From NCBI GenBank assembly GCA_023411265.1, contig JAEYOX010000020.1, positions 1 through 64,000 on the forward strand: 64,000 nt of DNA. Direction: 5' to 3'. This stretch comes from Bacteroidota bacterium. GTDB taxonomy: Bacteria; Bacteroidota; Bacteroidia; Flavobacteriales; Weeksellaceae. The number at the start of each line of letters is the position of its first letter. The stretch's first letter is position 1. Of this stretch, positions 27,289 to 34,922 are shown piece after piece. The position numbers and the translations under genes were made by a program. The notes under the pieces are model-generated. The model made no database searches and was not told the DNA's origin. It saw only the letters and a list, made by a program, of their open reading frames with translations.

Positions 27289-28623
27289 ATGAAGGTTACA
27301 GCAAAAAACCACGATGAAGTCAGCGCATTACTCACCGTAACGGTAGACAGAGCAGATTATAAGGATAAAGTAGAAAAACAGTTGCATAACTATGCAAAGA
27401 ATGCGCAGGTTCCGGGCTTCAGAAAAGGGAAAGTACCTATGAGCCTAGTGAAAAGGCAATATGAAGCTCCAATTGCTTTTGAAGAAATTAACAAACTGGT
27501 TAGCGATACCCTGAACAATTATATCAATGAAAATAATTTAAAACTCGTTGGCCAGCCTGTCCCGGAGCCGATGAATGATTTTGATTATAAAGCAGAGCAG
27601 CTCACGGTAGCTTTTGAAGTAGGTTATGAACCGAATTTCAGCATCGATTTGAGCAAATATGAAGCGCCACATTACAAAATAGATGCCTCGGATAAAGAAA
27701 TCAACCAGTCGGTGGAGAATATGCAAAAACGTTTTGCCGAGCAGGTTCCTCAGGATAAAATTGGAAAAGACAGTTATGTTTCTCTAGAGATAACACAAGT
27801 AGTGGAAGAAAATGCAGAAGGCGATCACAACCATCCGCCTAAGAAAGTAACCATTACTTCTGAAAATAAAGATGCTTTCAAACTGGTGAAGTCCTTGAAA
27901 ATGGATGAATCTGTAAAAGTGTCCAGAGAAGAGATTCAGAAAAATGAAACGCTTGCAAAAGAATTGGGATTCAGTAAAGCGGATGCAGAACATCTTCACC
28001 ATGACGAAATAGAAGTAACGGTAAAAGATTTCTACGGACTAAACCCTCATGAACTGAACCAGGAACTTTTCGATAAAGTATATGGGGAAGGGACTATCAA
28101 TTCTGAAGATGAACTGAGAAGCAAAGTAAAAACGGAACTGGACGAATATTTCCAGCAGAACGCCGATGTATTCTTTGTTAATAAAATCCTGGAACAGGTC
28201 ACCGAAAAAGAAGAAGTACAGCTGCCGGAAAATTTCCTTATCAAATGGCTAATGTTCAGCAATGAAAATATCAGAACTGAAGACCGTGCTAAAGAAGTCT
28301 TAGAAGCTGAAAAGGCGACCATCAAGCATCAAATTATCGAAGGAAAATTGATGAATGACAACGAGATCAAACTGGATTATGCGGATGTTTTAGCACAGGC
28401 TGAGCAAATGGTGAGAAACCAACTGGCGATGTATGGAATTCACCACCTTGCAGATGAAGAAGTACAGAAATACGCTGTGGAAATGCTGAAAGAAGAAGAG
28501 CAGGTACGTCAGATTTCTTCTGAAGTAGCGATGGCCAAACTGAAAGATGTTATTCTGGAAAAAGCATCTAGGAAAGAAACCAAAATTTCACATGATGAGT
28601 TTCTTGAAATAATAAAGGAATAA
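27289..28623 (+). CDS. tig: Trigger factor
   Basis: Trigger factor is the ribosome-bound chaperone that meets nascent chains at the exit tunnel. The 444 residues begin with the ribosome-binding domain, whose signature loop QVPGFRKGKVPMSLVKRQY is at about residues 40-58. The middle region corresponds to the FKBP-like domain, but it is diverged and contains a His-rich loop (DHNHPP near residue 182) in place of an obvious catalytic PPIase core, as is common in Bacteroidota. The C-terminal helical arms follow. It is monocistronic and converges on mgtC through a shared terminator. Confidence 0.92.
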   Translation: MKVTAKNHDEVSALLTVTVDRADYKDKVEKQLHNYAKNAQVPGFRKGKVPMSLVKRQYEAPIAFEEINKLVSDTLNNYINENNLKLVGQPVPEPMNDFDYKAEQLTVAFEVGYEPNFSIDLSKYEAPHYKIDASDKEINQSVENMQKRFAEQVPQDKIGKDSYVSLEITQVVEENAEGDHNHPPKKVTITSENKDAFKLVKSLKMDESVKVSREEIQKNETLAKELGFSKADAEHLHHDEIEVTVKDFYGLNPHELNQELFDKVYGEGTINSEDELRSKVKTELDEYFQQNADVFFVNKILEQVTEKEEVQLPENFLIKWLMFSNENIRTEDRAKEVLEAEKATIKHQIIEGKLMNDNEIKLDYADVLAQAEQMVRNQLAMYGIHHLADEEVQKYAVEMLKEEEQVRQISSEVAMAKLKDVILEKASRKETKISHDEFLEIIKE

Positions 28624-28642
28624 TCTTTGATCATTTACCTAT

Positions 28643-28676
28643 AAAATTCCGCTTCATATGAAACGGAATTTTTTTG
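28643..28676. terminator. Bidirectional terminator
   Basis: AATTCCG and CGGAATT pair, with A- and T-runs on the two sides, between convergent tig and mgtC-like genes. Confidence 0.8.
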
Positions 28677-28677
28677 G

Positions 28678-29334
28678 TTAAAATTTAAAGCTGCTTAGTT
28701 TCTGTTCACTCAGAAGAAAATCCTCCAACGCTTTAATTTTGTTTGCATGAATCTGAAGCTCTATTGTAACTTCTACTTTTCCGTCATATTTTTCAATATA
28801 GATTTCACTCTGATGAACAGTGTAATCTTCTATCTGCTCGATAATTTCGGTTCTGGCATCGGCATCAGTTTCTGCCAGACTTAACTGTAATACGCGACTA
28901 CTATGCTGAGGCATCAGCCAGTGGACAAAATATCGGGAGATGTAAATAATGAACAGTGAAGATAGTAGAAAAATACCACTAAGGGTCACATAACCGAACC
29001 CGATTGACATCCCTATAGCAGCGGAAATCCAAATGATTCCCGCAGTAGTGAGCCCGTACACATTGAATCCGGATTTAAAAATAACACCTGCTCCCAGAAA
29101 TCCGATTCCGGTGATGATGTTGGCTGCAATTCTACCTGGATCATTCGTTCCCACTCCTATTTTCATGGAAATGATGGTAAATAGCGCTGATCCTAGACAG
29201 ATGATGGTAATGGTTTTCAACCCTGCAGATTTGTCTTTCATTTCTCGCTCGTAGCCCAGAATGAGGCCGGCAATAATAGCAAAAAGTGCTTTGTAAACAT
29301 CCGTCATTTCAAAATGATCCAAATAGGCAAACAT
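28678..29334 (-). CDS. MgtC/SapB family membrane protein
   Basis: This 218-residue inner-membrane protein has five hydrophobic helices and the family motifs GLILGYEREMKDKSAGLKT (about 21-39) and ITGIGFLGAGVIFKSG (about 74-89). A soluble C-terminal ACT-like domain of about 75 residues follows. MgtC of Salmonella inhibits the F-type ATP synthase and helps survival in low Mg2+; most environmental homologues, including this one, have no tested role. It is monocistronic. Confidence 0.88.
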   Translation of the reverse strand: MFAYLDHFEMTDVYKALFAIIAGLILGYEREMKDKSAGLKTITIICLGSALFTIISMKIGVGTNDPGRIAANIITGIGFLGAGVIFKSGFNVYGLTTAGIIWISAAIGMSIGFGYVTLSGIFLLSSLFIIYISRYFVHWLMPQHSSRVLQLSLAETDADARTEIIEQIEDYTVHQSEIYIEKYDGKVEVTIELQIHANKIKALEDFLLSEQKLSSFKF

Positions 29335-29403
29335 CTCAACATTTTTTAGAAAACGAAATTAACTAAACCCTACGAAACCACATTATACAGTGCATTCTAT
29401 AAT

Positions 29404-29997
29404 TTATAAAATTTCTTCTCCAAATTCCTTTTTCCATTCTACAGCAGCATCACACAAAGTAGTATAAAACTTTTCACCATATTTGCGGATCAGCGGTGTT
29501 TTCAAAAACTGGTACACCGGCACCTGAAGTTCTTTTCCTAAAGTGCAGGCATCGCTGCAAATGTGCCATTCATGATAGTTCAGTGCTGTGAAAGTGGAAT
29601 ATTCCTGCACGCGGATCGGGTAAAGATGACAGGAAATTGGTTTTTGCCAATCGACTGCACCGTCTTCATAAGCTTTTTCTATACCACATTTCGTGATTCC
29701 TTTATCATCAAATATCACATAGGCACATTCTCTGCCGTTTACCATAGGCGTTACAAAATCTCCATCCATAGAGTCTACAGTCCAAGTTCCCTGTTCTTCC
29801 AAAGCTTTCACTCCTTCCGGGCGAAGGTAGGGTTTTACTTTATCAAAAATTTCTTCCAGAATTTTGGTTTCTTCCTTAACCAAAGGTGCACCTACATCGC
29901 CTTCTACGCAACAAGCTCCTTTACATTTGGAAAGATTACACACAAACTCTTCAGAAAAAATATCTTCAGAGATTAATTTATCGTCAATTTGTATCAT
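29404..29997 (-). CDS. DUF3109 family Cys-rich protein
   Basis: The 197-residue cytoplasmic protein carries eight cysteines in the DUF3109 pattern: CNLSKCKGACC near residue 20, then single Cys in ECAYV and TKCGI, CHLYPIRV near residue 123, and HICSDAC near residue 143. This arrangement implies a bound metal, either zinc or an Fe-S cluster, as in the YkgJ-like proteins. The role is unknown. The DUF6427 gene ends 2 nt upstream on the same strand, so the two form an operon. Confidence 0.85.
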   Translation of the reverse strand: MIQIDDKLISEDIFSEEFVCNLSKCKGACCVEGDVGAPLVKEETKILEEIFDKVKPYLRPEGVKALEEQGTWTVDSMDGDFVTPMVNGRECAYVIFDDKGITKCGIEKAYEDGAVDWQKPISCHLYPIRVQEYSTFTALNYHEWHICSDACTLGKELQVPVYQFLKTPLIRKYGEKFYTTLCDAAVEWKKEFGEEIL

Positions 29998-29999
29998 TT

Positions 30000-30905
30000 T
30001 TAAATTAAAAAATTAAATGAAGTAAGTTTAAAGGCAAGCAAAGAAGCAATGATCAGAAAGAGACCAAGTTCTTTTTGCCAGGTTTTCTTTGCAAATCTAA
30101 GCAGCCTACTCAGAATAATGCTTGCAGGCAAAGCCATCAGCAGTAGAAATTCATAATGATTTCCCATATAAAGCACTACTGTTGTAAGCTGTGCAACAGA
30201 AAATATTAGCACAAAGGTATATTTAAATTTGCTAACCGGGCTTTTCTTGTTGAAATTTGCAAAATGATCTACCACCGCTAAAACCATAAACAATGCAACA
30301 GGAATAAGGTATAATAACTGATAAAAATCCGGATTGATCTTAAATTCATCGAATGGAAAATAGGCCTCATCCCAACTGTGAAATCCAAAAAAATACATAA
30401 TGGTAAAATAGCTGCTCACCATCAAGAAAGCTCCAAAAAAAAGACGGAACAAATGAAGCAAAACCCTGCCCGATGTAATAATAATATGCAGAAAAACAAA
30501 CACCGCCATAGGCCATGTAGCAGGAAGCACGAGATAATTGAGTGCTAAAATAGCACCTACCAGAACAATGGATTTCCTTCGCAGTTCCTCGTCATTATGC
30601 GTCAGAGTCAGTATGATAAAAGAGTTGGTGAGCAAGGCAACGGCAATTCCAATATCCAAATCTCCGGGATAAAAGGCAAAAATAAAAAAGGTGTACAGAA
30701 ATAATGGAAGATGAGTCTGATAATTTAATCCGATAGTATTAAAACAAAAATAGCCTAATGCAATGCCTGCGAAGGTAATCATGGCAATAGCCAAATCGAA
30801 AGTGCTGTAACTTAATATATTAAACACTATTACCATCAACAAGAGAAACGCAATATACACCGGTATCGAAAAAATATTGCTTTCTTTTGAAAGTAATCTG
30901 AACAT
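30000..30905 (-). CDS. DUF6427 family membrane protein
   Basis: The 301-residue protein is almost entirely hydrophobic, with about nine to ten membrane helices and a short N-terminal cytoplasmic tail (MFRLLSKESN). It matches the Flavobacteriia-specific family DUF6427, whose function is unknown. It is divergently transcribed from the DUF6341 gene, and the two -7 boxes lie 2 nt apart. That divergent pairing is usual for these two families. It precedes the DUF3109 gene by 2 nt. Confidence 0.75.
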   Translation of the reverse strand: MFRLLSKESNIFSIPVYIAFLLLMVIVFNILSYSTFDLAIAMITFAGIALGYFCFNTIGLNYQTHLPLFLYTFFIFAFYPGDLDIGIAVALLTNSFIILTLTHNDEELRRKSIVLVGAILALNYLVLPATWPMAVFVFLHIIITSGRVLLHLFRLFFGAFLMVSSYFTIMYFFGFHSWDEAYFPFDEFKINPDFYQLLYLIPVALFMVLAVVDHFANFNKKSPVSKFKYTFVLIFSVAQLTTVVLYMGNHYEFLLLMALPASIILSRLLRFAKKTWQKELGLFLIIASLLAFKLTSFNFLI

Positions 30906-30911
30906 TTTTCT

Positions 30912-30919
30912 TAAATTTG
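30912..30919 (+). promoter_or_regulatory. -7 box of the DUF6341 gene
   Basis: TAAATTTG matches TAnnTTTG, 29 nt before the ATG at 30949. It lies 2 nt from an opposing box. Confidence 0.6.
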
Positions 30920-30921
30920 TA

Positions 30922-30929
30922 CAAAGTTA
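30922..30929 (-). promoter_or_regulatory. -7 box of the DUF6427-DUF3109 operon
   Basis: The minus strand reads TAACTTTG, 16 nt before the ATG at 30905. It forms a near-palindrome with the opposing plus-strand box. Confidence 0.55.
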
Positions 30930-30948
30930 ATTTAAAAAAAGGTAAATA

Positions 30949-31179
30949 ATGACGTCTTTCTGGCTGTTCTTAAGCGATGTTTTCAAGTGGTCTTTTGGTT
31001 TTTTCGACCTTACTGCCAACGTTTTGAATTGGATTTTGTTTCTCGTATCCTGTGCGTTATTTACGTATTGGTGTTATGTACTGGTAGTCACATTGGGAAA
31101 TAACAAAGACAAAGAATATGTATCTCCCTCCAAGGAGATCCGTCCTTATTATGATCCTGAAATCTATAAGAAAGGTTAA
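30949..31179 (+). CDS. Small DUF6341 family membrane protein
   Basis: The 76-residue protein has one membrane helix (about residues 26-48, WILFLVSCALFTYWCYVLVV) and a charged C-terminal tail with EIRPYYDPEIYKKG. It matches DUF6341, a Flavobacteriia family sometimes mislabelled as uracil phosphoribosyltransferase in databases. It has no catalytic motif. Its function is unknown. It is divergent from DUF6427 and ends at a strong terminator. Confidence 0.75.
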   Translation: MTSFWLFLSDVFKWSFGFFDLTANVLNWILFLVSCALFTYWCYVLVVTLGNNKDKEYVSPSKEIRPYYDPEIYKKG

Positions 31180-31198
31180 ATAATTTGATTATATATAG

Positions 31199-31232
31199 AA
31201 GCCCGTTTTTCTGCTGAAAACGGGCTTTTTTA
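31199..31232. terminator. Bidirectional terminator
   Basis: AAGCCCGTTTT and AAAACGGGCTT form an 11-bp stem with T-runs on both sides, between the convergent DUF6341 and universal stress genes. Confidence 0.88.
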
Positions 31233-31246
31233 TTAAAATTCTGAGG

Positions 31247-31684
31247 TTATTTATGACAGGGAATTACTAGAACTGGAATAGGTGAATTTTTGGTCATGTC
31301 TTTGGTCAGGCTTCCTACAAATACGTCATACATTCCACTGCGGCCGTGCGATCCCATTACAATGTACGTAGCCTTTTTTTCTTCCGCGTATTCCAGAATA
31401 AGTTCTTTAGCGGAACCCTGTCTCAGAAAATGTTCGCAGGGAATTCCTCGTGAAACTATGAGCTGTTCTATCTCGTGAAGTTGTGCAAGTTCAGCTTTTA
31501 TTTCGTTCTGTTCCACTTCCGGAAAATACTGAAAACCCATGTCACCAATAGCAAATCCTATGTCTAACGGTGCCACGTGAATCAGGCAAATTTTGGCATT
31601 TATTTCTTTTGCAAACTGTATTGCACCCTCAATTAGTTTGTTATTATCTTCCGCAAAATCTACCGGTAATACAATATTTTTCAT
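31247..31684 (-). CDS. Universal stress protein (UspA family)
   Basis: The 145-residue cytoplasmic protein has a single Usp domain. The opening IVLPVDFAEDNNKLIEGAIQ and the ATP-binding pattern Gx2Gx9G(S/T) in MGSHGRSGMYDVFVGSLT (near residue 110) are complete, so it probably belongs to the ATP-binding class. A TATCTTTA box lies about 22 nt upstream. It is monocistronic. The role in stress survival is a family inference. Confidence 0.88.
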   Translation of the reverse strand: MKNIVLPVDFAEDNNKLIEGAIQFAKEINAKICLIHVAPLDIGFAIGDMGFQYFPEVEQNEIKAELAQLHEIEQLIVSRGIPCEHFLRQGSAKELILEYAEEKKATYIVMGSHGRSGMYDVFVGSLTKDMTKNSPIPVLVIPCHK

Positions 31685-31844
31685 GTTACTGATTTATTTC
31701 CCTTAAAGATAGGAATTTTCTTAAACTTCAATCCATGAAATACAAATTTTTCTTTTTTGAGCAAAAATGCAATTGATAAAATGATTAGCTTTGTGTACAC
31801 AGGCCATGAAATGTGCAGATTATTTTGCTAAAAAATCATTCACA

Positions 31845-32339
31845 ATGGAAAAATACACTATACCATCCCAAACCCATATCGGACATGTTCATTTAAAAGT
31901 TTCAAACTTACAGCGCGCTTTAGATTTTTACTGCGGATTACTCGGCTTTGAACTTACGGTCATGTACGGCAGACAAGCTGCCTTTATTTCCGCCGGTGGC
32001 TATCATCATCATATCGGTCTTAATACTTGGCACAGCAAAGGAGCACCTCTGGCACCCCGCACAGGCGTCGGGTTATATCATACCGCTATCCTTTATCCAA
32101 CGAGGAGGGATCTTGCGGAAATTTTTGAACGTCTTAAAGAAGCTGAATATCCATTGACGGGTGCAAGCGATCATGGCGTATCCGAGGCATTGTATCTGGA
32201 TGATCCGGACGGCAATGGAGTTGAACTTTACTGGGACAGGCCGAAAAATCTTTGGCCACAGAAAAGTGACGGATCGCTGGATATGTTCACAAATCCCCTG
32301 AATCTTACCGACTTGCTTAGTGAATTAGAAAAAGATTAA
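31845..32339 (+). CDS. VOC family (glyoxalase/dioxygenase fold) protein
   Basis: This 164-residue protein of the vicinal oxygen chelate superfamily resembles CatE-type catechol 2,3-dioxygenases. Metal ligands are visible: His in HIGHVHLKV near residue 12, the histidines of YHHHIGLNTW near residue 65, and Glu in GNGVELYWDRP near residue 127. It may be a ring-cleavage dioxygenase or a glyoxalase. I chose ATG 31845 (MEKYTIPSQTHIG), which gives the usual N-terminus; an in-frame ATG at 31806 lies only 12 nt after a TAGCTTTG box (31786-31793) and could be the real start. Confidence 0.82.
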   Translation: MEKYTIPSQTHIGHVHLKVSNLQRALDFYCGLLGFELTVMYGRQAAFISAGGYHHHIGLNTWHSKGAPLAPRTGVGLYHTAILYPTRRDLAEIFERLKEAEYPLTGASDHGVSEALYLDDPDGNGVELYWDRPKNLWPQKSDGSLDMFTNPLNLTDLLSELEKD

Positions 32340-32458
32340 TTTGTTTGTTTCATTCTTTTTTTCATTGAAAATTTCAAGTGAAAAATAAAGATCGATGCCG
32401 TTAATGAGTGAACCACGGAAATAGACACTTAAAATAAATCCGAATAATTCCTCACCAT

Positions 32459-33562
32459 TCAGAGACTGTATGGAGGGACTATAGAAACCAAAGTTCTATC
32501 CAAAGAGATAAAAAATTTCTCACCGGGAATTCCAACGATACAGTAAAAATGAGCAAGGGGTTCTCCCAGCTGCTCCCGTATTTTTTTATTGAGACGCGAT
32601 TTATTATAGGCGAAATTACCATCAATATTATCTACAAGCTTTTGAATATTTTCTCGCCTTGCTTTAATTCTCATCTGGTCATACAAGGTGAAAAGTTCAT
32701 TTTCATGAACGTCCAGTTCGGCTATGCGCACGCCTTCAGGATGCAAAAGAAAGAAAATTAAGATGGTTTTTTCCATTGGTGTTAAGTTCAGTTCCTGATC
32801 ACCGACTTTAATGACGTTCCTGCCGGTGACGGTAATATTTTTTGGCTTAATATTTCCTGAAAATCCTTGTGAAAACTTCAATTGAGAGCGGATCTTCTCA
32901 AAAATCGAAATACACTGCATGGTGATGCCGGAATCAACACCATAATCGTCCAGGCGCTGAATACAGGAAGAACACAGATCATCGGTTCTCAACTTTAAGA
33001 TTATCTGAGTTTTATTTTCACAAAAATCGTTCATACAACCTATCGGATCCATATGAAAGTTGGTTTCCATACTTTGGGAAAGATCAAATTTCATCAGGAT
33101 TCTAAGGACATTGGCCACCACTTCATAAGCAACTGGAAAGCATTCTGAAGCTTTGAGGAAAACCTCCCAGTCTGATGACTGTACGAAAGCATTTCTTTGT
33201 CCGTCAGTATCGAACATGCTGAAATAATTCATCGAGTTTCTGCGGTTGGTTATAATTATAACAAAGTCATCGGGAGGAATTTCCTGTGAAATTCTTGCCT
33301 GCTGACAAAGGAAAAACAACTCGCGCCAACTTAAAGGATAGTTCCTGGCTGACTGATAATGCTGAACCTTATCCGCAGATGCCAATAAAAATCTAAAATC
33401 AGAACGGTAGTGTTGCTGATTTACCTGTTGGAGGTGCAGGACATCCCACTCCACGTCCCGCACTCTGAACTCTACAGGAGCCGAAACACCTTTCAGAACT
33501 TCCTCTACTTCATTCATCGCCTGTGGATGAACCTCCGGGGTGGATATTAAATGAACTTTCAA
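32459..33562 (-). CDS. Degenerate archaemetzincin-like domain fused to winged-helix domain
   Basis: The 367-residue protein is not a named family I recognise. Its N-terminal part follows the archaemetzincin plan: an opening KVHLISTPEVHPQAMNEV, and after residue 200 a Cys pattern C-x4-C-x15-C-x2-C in GCMNDFC and LCSSC, like the archaemetzincin zinc-structural Cys set. But where HExxHxxG should be, it reads YEVVANVL, so catalytic His are missing. From about residue 255 it looks like an OmpR-type winged helix (LNLTPMEKTILIFFLLHPEG, SRLNKKIREQLGE, GIPGEKFFISLD). It starts at TTG 33562; the alternative ATG at 33517 would cut the first strand. Role unknown, perhaps a DNA-binding sensor. Confidence 0.55.
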   Translation of the reverse strand: MKVHLISTPEVHPQAMNEVEEVLKGVSAPVEFRVRDVEWDVLHLQQVNQQHYRSDFRFLLASADKVQHYQSARNYPLSWRELFFLCQQARISQEIPPDDFVIIITNRRNSMNYFSMFDTDGQRNAFVQSSDWEVFLKASECFPVAYEVVANVLRILMKFDLSQSMETNFHMDPIGCMNDFCENKTQIILKLRTDDLCSSCIQRLDDYGVDSGITMQCISIFEKIRSQLKFSQGFSGNIKPKNITVTGRNVIKVGDQELNLTPMEKTILIFFLLHPEGVRIAELDVHENELFTLYDQMRIKARRENIQKLVDNIDGNFAYNKSRLNKKIREQLGEPLAHFYCIVGIPGEKFFISLDRTLVSIVPPYSL

Positions 33563-33732
33563 GATAAATAAGATATTTTAGAGAATAGTCTATTTGTATA
33601 CTGAATCTTATATTTCACACGAAAAATTACCTCCATTTTGAATATATAATTGAAAACCTGATTATCTGGTAAGAGCAAAACTAATTAAAGATTTTTAATT
33701 GGCGATACAACAGCACTGATTAATACTATCTG

Positions 33733-34548
33733 CTATTTCAAAACAAACCGCTCCTGAAACTGCAGCATAATATCTACAAAAGGCATAGGCAGACGCATCA
33801 GAGTAAATTCTATAATATCGCGAGGAATTTCTTGGTAATATGCCATGGCAAATGCTCCTGACAGGGAGGCCATTGCTTCCGGATTGATCCCGATCTCTAG
33901 CGCATTAAGGATGGCGTGTTCATACGAATCACTTTCCATAAATGCTTGGAAAGCCAGAGGCGCAATAAATTGAGCATGAAGGGGATTTTTGAAGCGTTTT
34001 ATTAGCTTTTCAAGAGTCTGCGTATGACGGTATTCGGGAATTTCTTTATCGAGTATTTCTTTGATATCGTTTTTTCTATATCCACACGTACACAGATAGA
34101 GAGCCGTCGTAATAAAACGGGCCGCACTGATTGAACCACCATCGTTCTTTGTGGCATCCAGTACCGTTCGGGAAACCTCTTTCAGATCTTTAAAATTTTT
34201 AGCTACATAAGAAACCGGTACAAATCTCGATAAAACCGGTTTGCTATAGATATTCAATGTATAAGAATAACCTCCAATCAGAAAATCTAATAAGGGGGAA
34301 TTGAACTTTGTGCTGGCATAGGTACTAAAATAGTTACAAAGACGATTCCTAATAGAACTTTCAGTAAGCATCGCATCTGCAACTGCAACTGCAAAAAGGG
34401 TTTCATCTGTAAAAGTGGAATTTTCCCTAATAACAACGGTAACTTTTTCCTCGGGAAATTGAGGTACATAAGCTGCGCCCAGAACGTCGCCCGCAATACA
34501 GCCTACTAAAATGTTTTTTCTAAAATGCATCATTATTTTTTTTATCAT
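33733..34548 (-). CDS. ADP-ribosylglycohydrolase-like protein lacking catalytic residues
   Basis: The protein (271 residues from ATG 34548; ATG 34530 is equally possible) has the all-helical ARH/DraG fold. GCIAGDVLGAAY corresponds to the family opening, and FTDETLFAVAVADAML to FTDDT, with the second metal Asp changed to Glu. The C-terminal metal loop GGDSDT is replaced by GINPEA. Active ARH enzymes remove ADP-ribose from Arg, Ser or DNA with Mg2+. Here the metal site is incomplete, so it is probably a pseudoenzyme, perhaps a binding protein. It lies upstream of the archaemetzincin-like gene on the same strand, 170 nt apart. Confidence 0.65.
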   Translation of the reverse strand: MIKKIMMHFRKNILVGCIAGDVLGAAYVPQFPEEKVTVVIRENSTFTDETLFAVAVADAMLTESSIRNRLCNYFSTYASTKFNSPLLDFLIGGYSYTLNIYSKPVLSRFVPVSYVAKNFKDLKEVSRTVLDATKNDGGSISAARFITTALYLCTCGYRKNDIKEILDKEIPEYRHTQTLEKLIKRFKNPLHAQFIAPLAFQAFMESDSYEHAILNALEIGINPEAMASLSGAFAMAYYQEIPRDIIEFTLMRLPMPFVDIMLQFQERFVLK

Positions 34549-34672
34549 AAAGACCCAAGCAGCAAATGTGCCTTTCGCGAATATTGCAAGGTTGCAGACA
34601 TCGAATGAACCAGCCCGCCCATGTGTAAAAGAAAATACCTTTAAAATATTTTGCAAAATCGCTGAAGAGTTT

Positions 34673-34680
34673 TATATTTG
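34673..34680 (+). promoter_or_regulatory. Promoter of the tRNA-Ser locus
   Basis: TATATTTG with TTTG at 34650-34653 (19-nt spacing) fits the full -33/-7 consensus of Bacteroidota. It lies before the decayed and intact tRNA copies. Confidence 0.6.
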
Positions 34681-34706
34681 CACCACTGAAAACGAAACAC
34701 CGGCTT

Positions 34707-34791
34707 TTAGGAATGGCAGAGTGGCGATAGCGCTCTCGTATTAAAAATCGAGTTTGACTGGTAACAGTATCGGGAGACCGAATTACATATT
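34707..34791 (+). pseudogene. Decayed tandem copy of tRNA-Ser
   Basis: Aligned at an offset of exactly 85 nt to the intact tRNA, this segment keeps AATGGCAGAGTGG of the acceptor/D region and much of the variable and T arm (TAACAG and ACCGAAT against TTCGAAT). The acceptor ends no longer pair, and the anticodon arm is altered (CTCG stem with a TATTAAAAAT loop). The likely reading is a tandem duplicate that has decayed. Confidence 0.55.
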
Positions 34792-34876
34792 GGAGAAATG
34801 GCAGAGTGGTCGATTGCGGCAGTCTTGAAAACTGTTGACTGTAACAGGTCCGGGGGTTCGAATCCCTCTTTCTCCG
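34792..34876 (+). tRNA. tRNA-Ser (anticodon UGA)
   Basis: This 85-nt class II tRNA has acceptor GGAGAAA pairing with TTTCTCC, discriminator G, D arm with GCAGAGTGG, anticodon stem CAGT/ACTG with loop CTTGAAA presenting TGA, a long variable arm, and T-loop TTCGAAT. It decodes UCA and related serine codons. CCA is not encoded and must be added afterwards. An intrinsic terminator follows at once. Confidence 0.93.
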
Positions 34877-34884
34877 CATATATT

Positions 34885-34909
34885 AATCCCGCAAGCGCGG
34901 GATTTTTTT
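34885..34909 (+). terminator. Terminator of the tRNA-Ser transcript
   Basis: ATCCCGC and GCGGGAT form a 7-bp stem with a 4-nt loop and are followed by a run of seven T. Confidence 0.88.
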
Positions 34910-34910
34910 G

Positions 34911-34918
34911 TATTTTTG
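34911..34918 (+). promoter_or_regulatory. -7 box directly before the RsmB-type gene
   Basis: TATTTTTG ends 4 nt before the ATG at 34923 and directly abuts the tRNA terminator. Confidence 0.55.
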
Positions 34919-34922
34919 CATC

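Noticed and set aside
30949..31179. Naming the small gene a uracil phosphoribosyltransferase
   Set aside because: The 76-residue protein has one membrane helix and no PRPP-binding motif; the real upp is at 17415-18065.
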